Source of the DNA: Spirochaetaceae bacterium
Lineage (GTDB): Bacteria > Spirochaetota > Spirochaetia > Treponematales > Breznakiellaceae
Assembly: GCA_031257075.1 (NCBI GenBank)
Contig: JAIRPM010000177.1
Location: forward strand, 1-9,200
Direction of reading: 5' to 3'
Length of the DNA stretch: 9,200 nucleotides
A model generated the notes under the pieces. That model saw only the letters and a list, made by a program, of their open reading frames with translations. It was not told where the DNA came from and did no database searches. The translations under genes were made by a program, and so were the position numbers. Below, in pieces: positions 4,950 through 9,200 of this stretch (position 1 is the first letter of the stretch; each line of letters starts with the position of its first letter).

Positions 4950-6034
4950 TTTCTTTCTATCCTGAACGCGGCAAGTTTCCCATCGCTGCCCGTCAATATA
5001 AAATTACCATTGCGGGCAAGGCTGACATTTTTACTTTCAAAGGGCGCTTCGATGAGTATGGTTTCGGGGTACTGAATCGCAATAAAGCGGTTTTTCAAAT
5101 CGGTATCCTGCGTTACAAGGAGCAAAAGTTCATTACCGCCTTCACGCTCCATTGCAACAACTTTGCCGTTAAGTTGAACCCTGCTGCTCTGCCGTTTCTC
5201 AGCATCATAAATACCAATGCCATCTTCCCGTTCAAAAATAACGCGCCGGCCTTCATGGGTAAACATGACATACACCTGCCGGCGCATGCCGTCTTCCAAA
5301 AACTCGTGGTGGGTAACCCGCCATGCCGAACCAAATTGTTCAATGTAGATAAAACGCTGAACATCAAGGCCGCGCACCAAAGCGATAGCCGTACCGGTTG
5401 GGGAAATGGCGCATCCGTAAACAGCGGCTATCCGTGAGCCGGATGGTTCAGAGAAGTAGAGCCGCTCGCCGTCCACACCAATAATTTCCGCTGTTCCGTC
5501 CAAAAGGCCTACTACCAAAATACCGGCGGCGGCATCAGCGCACGTTATCGGCGCGGCAAAATCCCGCGTCCACAAAACATTGCCTTCTTCGTCAAGCCGT
5601 GAAATTGAACATTGCTCGCTATTCAATAAAAAAACCGTGTTGTCCAAAAAGAACGGATAACCGTTTGGCTGTTCAAGTTCAAGAACGGTTTTACCGGTAT
5701 AATCGGCCACGGTAATCGTATCAGGACGGCCGTCATATTCGGAAAAAAGGTTAGGCGAAAGATAAACATTGGCTTTTTTTTCTTTGTTAATAAAAAATGA
5801 ACCGCTCCAGTCAACATACCCAAAACGGTTTCCTATTTCAAAAGGGACCGGTTCAGATGGCAACTGCGTGTCTGCTGCCTGCGCGTTTTCTTCAAGCCTG
5901 CCTGTTTCCAGCGAAGTTATCCACTGATAAGCAAAAACAGTCTCGTCGGGTATCAATTCTGAAGCAAGAAATGTATAGCCAATAAAGAGCGCAGAAAAAA
6001 AAATGAGCCAATAATTCTTTTTTTCAGTGGCCAT
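4946..6034 (-). CDS. Membrane-anchored beta-propeller-like protein
   Basis: 362 residues from the ATG at 6034. A single N-terminal membrane helix (about 8-26) follows a short basic stretch, so most of the protein should lie in the periplasm. From about residue 65 on it shows repeated short strands typical of PQQ/WD40-like propellers, for example ISRLDEEGNVLWTRDF, AEIIGVDGERLYFSEP and the closing FILTGSDGKLAAFRI. No catalytic motif is seen. A TTG at 6052 would add six residues; neither start has a clear ribosome binding site. Its stop overlaps the ATG of the M23-like gene by 4 bp, so the two products probably work together in the envelope. It may equally be a scaffold or sensor. Confidence 0.65.
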   Translation of the reverse strand: MATEKKNYWLIFFSALFIGYTFLASELIPDETVFAYQWITSLETGRLEENAQAADTQLPSEPVPFEIGNRFGYVDWSGSFFINKEKKANVYLSPNLFSEYDGRPDTITVADYTGKTVLELEQPNGYPFFLDNTVFLLNSEQCSISRLDEEGNVLWTRDFAAPITCADAAAGILVVGLLDGTAEIIGVDGERLYFSEPSGSRIAAVYGCAISPTGTAIALVRGLDVQRFIYIEQFGSAWRVTHHEFLEDGMRRQVYVMFTHEGRRVIFEREDGIGIYDAEKRQSSRVQLNGKVVAMEREGGNELLLLVTQDTDLKNRFIAIQYPETILIEAPFESKNVSLARNGNFILTGSDGKLAAFRIERK

Positions 6035-6069
6035 TGTATTGATTATCGGCAAAACACAGGCAAGGCTCT

Positions 6070-6110
6070 AGGGCAATGCTGTTTAACTCGATGCTTATCA
6101 GCATTGCCCT
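6070..6110. repeat. Inverted repeat 1 of the cluster
   Basis: Perfect 12-bp arms AGGGCAATGCTG (6070-6081) and CAGCATTGCCCT (6099-6110), loop 17 nt. A small competing hairpin, ATGCT with AGCAT, lies in the right half. Confidence 0.85.
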
Positions 6111-6144
6111 CTTGTAGTTTCTCATTTCATTACGAAACTACAAG
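6111..6144. repeat. Inverted repeat 2 of the cluster
   Basis: Perfect 11-bp arms CTTGTAGTTTC (6111-6121) and GAAACTACAAG (6134-6144), loop 12 nt. It directly abuts repeat 1 and differs from it in sequence. Confidence 0.85.
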
Positions 6145-6154
6145 GAAAAGCAAC

Positions 6155-6185
6155 CACTGATTTATTCTCGGTTGAATAAATCAGT
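6155..6185. repeat. Inverted repeat 3 of the cluster
   Basis: Perfect 13-bp arms CACTGATTTATTC (6155-6167) and GAATAAATCAGTG (6174-6185 plus the paired base), loop 6 nt. In the minus-strand direction it is followed by GTTGCTTTTCC, the nearest thing to a terminator tail behind the tRNA, but the tract is short. Confidence 0.8.
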
Positions 6186-6193
6186 GCTACCCT

Positions 6194-6234
6194 AGGGCAA
6201 CACTGATTAAACTGACTTTCATCAGCGTTGCCCT
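6194..6234. repeat. Inverted repeat 4 of the cluster
   Basis: 14-bp arms AGGGCAACACTGAT (6194-6207) and ATCAGCGTTGCCCT (6221-6234), loop 13 nt. The single mismatch is A-C on the plus strand but G-U on the minus strand, so the stem is complete only in minus-strand RNA. Its outer arms match those of repeat 1. It starts 3 nt after the tRNA 3' end. Confidence 0.85.
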
Positions 6235-6237
6235 CTA

Positions 6238-6325
6238 CGGAGCAGCGGGGATTCGAACCCCGGATACCCTTTTGGGGTATAACTCCTTAGCAGGGAGCCC
6301 GATTCGGCCTCTCTCGCACCGCTCC
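6238..6325 (-). tRNA. tRNA-Ser(GCU)
   Basis: An 88-nt class II tRNA on the minus strand. The acceptor stem GGAGCGG pairs with CTGCTCC (one G-U), the discriminator base is G, and no CCA is encoded. The anticodon loop is CTGCTAA with anticodon GCT (plus-strand 6289-6291), reading AGC and AGU. The long variable arm (TATACCC and GGGTATC) is typical of serine tRNAs, and the T arm CGGGGTTCGAATCCCCG is intact. It lies 106 bp after the P83/100 stop; no clear promoter of its own is seen. Its 3' end is 3 nt from inverted repeat 4. Confidence 0.97.
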
Positions 6326-6355
6326 AACACCGAAATTTACAAAGCCTTCATTAAC

Positions 6356-6428
6356 AGGGCTTGCTTCGGCGCTTCTTTGGATAAATCCTTTTTCAGGGTA
6401 CCACAAGCGGCACGTTTGCGCAAGCCCT
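6356..6428. repeat. Inverted repeat behind the P83/100 gene
   Basis: Perfect 9-bp arms AGGGCTTGC (6356-6364) and GCAAGCCCT (6420-6428) enclose 55 bp that include a small GGAT-AA-ATCC hairpin and the palindrome GGTACC. The right boundary GCCCTCTA (6424-6431) is identical to that of the cluster on the other side of the tRNA (6230-6237). It begins 3 bp after the P83/100 stop. No T-run follows in the direction of transcription. Confidence 0.55.
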
Positions 6429-6431
6429 CTA

Positions 6432-8030
6432 TTACTCCGTTAGCGCAAGCGCATCCAAAATAATGACCGCGCCGCTTACGTTCTGCGTCAAAATTTTGTC
6501 GCCTTGTATGGTAACAGCCGCAAGCGGATGCACATCAACTGCCGAGCTGGCCTGCAAAGCAAGGTTCATGTCAAAACGGCCGATGCGGTTTTTGCCGCCG
6601 ACAAGGGCTATAGCATACAGATTGGCGCCATTCACCCAAAGAAGGCTGTCTTTGTTGAGTTCTTCCGCGCTCTGTTTGAGCATCTGCAACGTAGTCTGGT
6701 CGATTTCCACAAGGCGTTGTTTGCCGGAACTGCTTGCCACAGCAAGGAGTTTTCCTCCGGTAAAAGTAACGGTACGGGCATTCACGGTATTCAACTCGGA
6801 ACTCTGTATTTGCGCGGCATTGGTTGCGTTTACCCGCACAATGCGGCCTGTCAACACGCCGGGATTCAAGCGTATGCCTAAAAGGCTGGGCGGAGGGGCG
6901 CCTCCTTGCTGATTAAGGCCCAATGTTTCCGCCTGGTCTTTACTAATGCCCTGCCTCTCGGATTGCGCTTCTTCGATTTTTCTTTCGGCAAAGGCAAGGT
7001 TCGCCGCCTCTTCATCGCGCTGTTTCTGCAATTCTTCTTCCGCCAACCGCGCCGCCTCTTCTTGTGTGGCAAGTTCAGCGGCTTGTTTGGCGGCATCCTC
7101 ATCCGAAATGGCTCCCTCCTGCCTTTGCCGTTCCAATTCAGCCTGCTCGGCAGCAATACGCGCCTTTTCGTCTGCGATGCGCTTTTCTTCGGCGGTTATT
7201 GCCTCGCGCTGAAGTTCCGCTTTTTGCGCGGCCGCCTCCGCCTCACGCTCTTTCAGGTCAACCATAGCCTGCCGCTGCTCTATACCCCGGTCATCATCTT
7301 TGCGCAGTTCGTTGAGGACTTCTTCTGAGGTTATCGCGCTTGTATCGATAGCAGATAGCGAGCCGTCCGCCGCAGTCCGCAAGGGAATCAGCATAAGCGT
7401 TTGCCCAGCCCATTCATTCCAACGGGTCGAAAGGCCTTCGTTGCCGACTGGCTGGAGGTCGTTCATAAGGGGCGTTTTATAACGGCCGGTAAAGTAAGCA
7501 CGGTTTTTGCGATAGACCGCATTATATATTGTGATAAATTCGGCAAGGAGTGCCGCATCTTCTATTTTGTAACCATAAGCCCCTTCAAGGTAGCCCTGTA
7601 TTATCCAACGCAAATTGCGAATATTGTCCACAGCAACATTTGCCCCAAGCCCGAAAATGTCCGCATCCAGTTTGTCCATTTCGGCAGGATAGAGATTGTG
7701 CCGCACAAAGTAACTGGCGCGGCCGCCTGCCTCGCCTGTGTTGTTGCGCACCGCAAGCCCCAGCCGGTTTCCAATAGCCCAAATCTGCTGGCGCGTATTG
7801 ACCACAGTCGGGCGCGCCGTGTTGTTTATGAATTCCACAGGGCCGAGATTACTCTGCAATTCACCGGTATCCACCGGCTGCCCATCATTCCCTGCGGCAG
7901 GAACACCTGCCGCAGGCGCTCCTGCCGTACCTGCCGGCTGATTAGCCGCTCCGTATTCCTGAGCAGCAATACTGCCGCCCAATCCGCTTAATATCAAAAC
8001 CGCTCCAATGAGCACCAAATTATGTTTCAT
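6432..8030 (-). CDS. P83/100-family antigen homologue
   Basis: 532 residues. Residues 1-23 are a signal peptide (hydrophobic, cleavage near SIAAQ), followed by an Ala/Gly/Pro-rich linker (26-50). A conserved globular part (about 62-240) includes QQIWAIGNRLGLAVRN, ASYFVRHNLYPAEMDKLDAD and FGLGANVAVDNIRNLRW. A charged coiled coil rich in Glu, Ala, Gln and Lys spans about 244-365. The C-terminal part (383-532) has short propeller-like strands ending AVIILDALALTE. This layout matches the spirochaetal P83/100 family, exported antigens of Borrelia and Treponema with unclear function. The ATG at 8030 opens the signal peptide; an in-frame ATG at 8072 would add 14 unconserved residues. AAGGA lies 13 nt upstream, a little far. 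The gene ends with tandem stops TAA-TAG. Confidence 0.85.
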   Translation of the reverse strand: MKHNLVLIGAVLILSGLGGSIAAQEYGAANQPAGTAGAPAAGVPAAGNDGQPVDTGELQSNLGPVEFINNTARPTVVNTRQQIWAIGNRLGLAVRNNTGEAGGRASYFVRHNLYPAEMDKLDADIFGLGANVAVDNIRNLRWIIQGYLEGAYGYKIEDAALLAEFITIYNAVYRKNRAYFTGRYKTPLMNDLQPVGNEGLSTRWNEWAGQTLMLIPLRTAADGSLSAIDTSAITSEEVLNELRKDDDRGIEQRQAMVDLKEREAEAAAQKAELQREAITAEEKRIADEKARIAAEQAELERQRQEGAISDEDAAKQAAELATQEEAARLAEEELQKQRDEEAANLAFAERKIEEAQSERQGISKDQAETLGLNQQGGAPPPSLLGIRLNPGVLTGRIVRVNATNAAQIQSSELNTVNARTVTFTGGKLLAVASSSGKQRLVEIDQTTLQMLKQSAEELNKDSLLWVNGANLYAIALVGGKNRIGRFDMNLALQASSAVDVHPLAAVTIQGDKILTQNVSGAVIILDALALTE

Positions 8031-8142
8031 AAGTACAGTGTATTCCTTTTGTTTTAATTTTGGCAAGCCCATGTACGCTCTTTGTATTTAAGGTTGTTTT
8101 ATCCGTGTAGTTGTACAGGCCGGTATGCTGTATAGTTTCCTT
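8031..8142. other. Divergent intergenic region, P83/100 and yjbQ
   Basis: Two genes point away from each other across about 110 bp. On the plus strand TATAGT (8131-8136) is a fair -10 element, but no -35 element at proper spacing is good. TACAG (8114-8118) and CTGTA (8128-8132) form a small inverted repeat over it, a possible operator. On the minus strand TTGCCA and TACACT, spacer 18, are a weak promoter match very close to the P83/100 ATG. Confidence 0.3.
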
Positions 8143-8559
8143 ATGAAATCAATGACAAAAGAACTGTGGTTTTGTACCAAACAAGAACGGGAATTTATCA
8201 ATATTACACCGGAAGTAGAGTCGGTGCTGTATAAAAGCGGAATACAAGAAGGCTTGTGTTTGGTAAATGCCATGCACATTACAGCAAGCGTGTTTATCAA
8301 CGATGACGAAAGCGGGCTGCACCATGATTTTGACGTATGGCTTGAAAAACTAGCGCCGCATGAACCGGTTAATTACTACCGGCATAACCATGGCGAAGTA
8401 AATGCGGACGCACACTTAAAACGCCAAATAATGGGACGTGAAGCCGTTATTGCCATCACCGGCGGGAAACTTCATCTGGGGCCATGGGAACAAATTTTTT
8501 ACGGTGAATTTGATGGCTGCCGGCGCAAACGTGTTCTTATCAAACTTATTGGAGAGTAA
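8143..8559 (+). CDS. YjbQ/UPF0047 family protein
   Basis: 138 residues over the full length of the family. Conserved parts are EFINIT, the strand MHITASVFINDDE (family HTTA-x-x-x-xE), YRHNHGEVNADAHLKRQIMG (77-98) and GGKLHLGPWEQIFYGEFDG (107-125), which carry the His, Asn and Asp residues of the family's active-site pocket. E. coli YjbQ has been reported to have weak thiamine phosphate synthase activity; the true role is unsettled. The first His of the HTTA motif is kept as His45, with Ile for one Thr. ATG codons at 8125, 8143 and 8152 are in frame; none has a good ribosome binding site, and 8143 would start at or near the predicted transcription start. Its 3' end overlaps the next gene tail to tail by 14 bp. 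Confidence 0.75.
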   Translation: MKSMTKELWFCTKQEREFINITPEVESVLYKSGIQEGLCLVNAMHITASVFINDDESGLHHDFDVWLEKLAPHEPVNYYRHNHGEVNADAHLKRQIMGREAVIAITGGKLHLGPWEQIFYGEFDGCRRKRVLIKLIGE

Positions 8560-9200
8560 ATGCCTGCCACGAAGTTGCCCGCGCCGCGCCTGTCTGGAGA
8601 AAACGCGCAAGAGCAGCGCGGACACGGGGCAGTTCCTGATTCAAAAAGCGGTCTTTCAGTTTTTGTATTTCCGGCGGATTGTCGGGAAGGGAACGGGCAA
8701 GTTTTTCAAATTTAGCTATATTTTTTTCGGTATAGTATTTGGTGTTCCAGTTTTGAATTACAATGCCATTACACAATTCAACGTAGAGCATATATTCCAA
8801 TTCCATACACGTTCGCACATCCGTCGCCGCGTCCCTGTAAGGGCTTGTCGTAATAACTTGTTCAAACGGGAAAAAGGTTCCTTCGGGAAGGGCGGCATAT
8901 TCAATTTCGGCAAAAGGTTTTAGCGGCACAATACTAAAACTCAGGACATGCGCCAACCCATGAAAAACAGAAGCGGCTTTTTCCTTTGAGGTTGTTTTGC
9001 GAAACCGCGCGGTAGCCGTACGCTGAAAACCCGCTTTCTTGAGCACATCATCCCGTATAAAATTTTCGCGTTCGTATTCAAAACCGTTTAATTGCTTGAG
9101 TATATATTCTTCATAGGCTGGTTTTTTTGCATATATGGTAATGCCGCCGCTTTCCCCAAAATCCTCGTAAGAACCAGTATCAGACGCGCCTTTGTCTGCC
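8546..9200 (-). CDS. Protein of unknown function (N-terminus outside the window)
   Basis: The frame is open from the right edge to the TAA at 8546-8548, showing 217 residues; the true start is beyond 9200. I do not recognise the family. The visible part mixes short strands with helices: IYAKKPAYEEYILKQLNG near the edge, LSFSIVPLKPFAEIEYAALP in the middle, then YMLYVELCNGIVIQNW and a helical, charged C-terminus (KNIAKFEKLARSL, RVRAALARF). No membrane segment, signal peptide or catalytic motif is seen in the visible part. A GTG at 9046 could be taken for a start, but the frame continues upstream without a stop for another 51 codons with protein-like composition, so a longer gene is more likely. 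It converges on yjbQ. Confidence 0.6.
   Translation of the reverse strand, partial: ADKGASDTGSYEDFGESGGITIYAKKPAYEEYILKQLNGFEYERENFIRDDVLKKAGFQRTATARFRKTTSKEKAASVFHGLAHVLSFSIVPLKPFAEIEYAALPEGTFFPFEQVITTSPYRDAATDVRTCMELEYMLYVELCNGIVIQNWNTKYYTEKNIAKFEKLARSLPDNPPEIQKLKDRFLNQELPRVRAALARFLQTGAARATSWQAFTLQ

Larger units (their letters stand above)
6067..6237. repeat. Cluster of four inverted repeats with matching outer arms
   Basis: Four inverted repeats follow one another between the tRNA-Ser gene and the propeller-protein gene; the first two touch and the last two are 8-10 bp apart from their neighbours. The left arm of the first (GGGCAATGCTG, 6071-6081) is complementary, with one wobble, to the right arm of the last (CAGCGTTGCCC, 6223-6233). 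The block is bounded by the direct repeat TCTA (6067-6070 and 6234-6237). This is the look of a small non-autonomous element or a REP-type composite, sitting exactly at the 3' end of the tRNA. No coding sequence is inside. Confidence 0.6.

Noticed and set aside
6067..6237. CRISPR array
   Set aside because: The repeats are inverted, differ from each other in sequence and have no regular spacers; no cas gene is near.
9044..9046. GTG start for the gene ending at 8546
   Set aside because: The same frame stays open to the window edge with protein-like composition, so the codon is more likely internal.

Overview
The window looks like chromosomal DNA from a spirochaete of the Treponema lineage. Three things point there: a P83/100-family antigen homologue (signal peptide, long charged coiled coil, C-terminal propeller-like region), a FliL-family protein with the Gly/acidic N-terminus and conserved DF-RRYF block, and the weakly conserved exported proteins around them. 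Base composition is close to balanced. Apart from a short repeat cluster beside a tRNA gene, the region reads as ordinary housekeeping and envelope DNA. No transposase, integrase, phage gene or CRISPR array is visible.

Layout, left to right. Bases 1-630 hold the end of a translation-related operon on the minus strand: rpsP (bS16), khpA (small KH RNA-binding protein) and the first 25 codons of rimM. A 295-bp spacer with several inverted repeats and a two-part repeat (631-925) separates it from crcB (fluoride channel, minus) and a double-cupin lipoprotein (minus), which has a good promoter of its own. A divergent promoter region of about 330 bp follows. It also holds a structured leader with a C(UUCG)G-capped hairpin in front of a rightward pair: a FliL-family protein and a PHP-domain phosphatase of the HisJ/HisK type. 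This pair converges on a leftward pair overlapping by ATGA: a membrane-anchored propeller-like protein and an exported M23/LytM-like protein that has lost its zinc-binding residues.

Upstream of that pair, at 6067-6237, four inverted repeats lie side by side and touch the 3' end of a tRNA-Ser(GCU) gene. The outer arms match each other and are flanked by a TCTA direct repeat. Another inverted repeat with the same right-hand boundary (GCCC-TCTA) lies on the other side of the tRNA, just behind the P83/100 gene. The window ends with a rightward YjbQ-family gene whose 3' end overlaps by 14 bp a leftward gene of unknown function that runs off the right edge.

Functionally there are three themes: ribosome assembly (rpsP-khpA-rimM), envelope and periplasm (cupin lipoprotein, propeller/M23 pair, P83/100, FliL) and small-molecule metabolism or tolerance (CrcB, PHP phosphatase, YjbQ). 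The least explained parts are the hairpin cluster at the tRNA and the structured leader before fliL.
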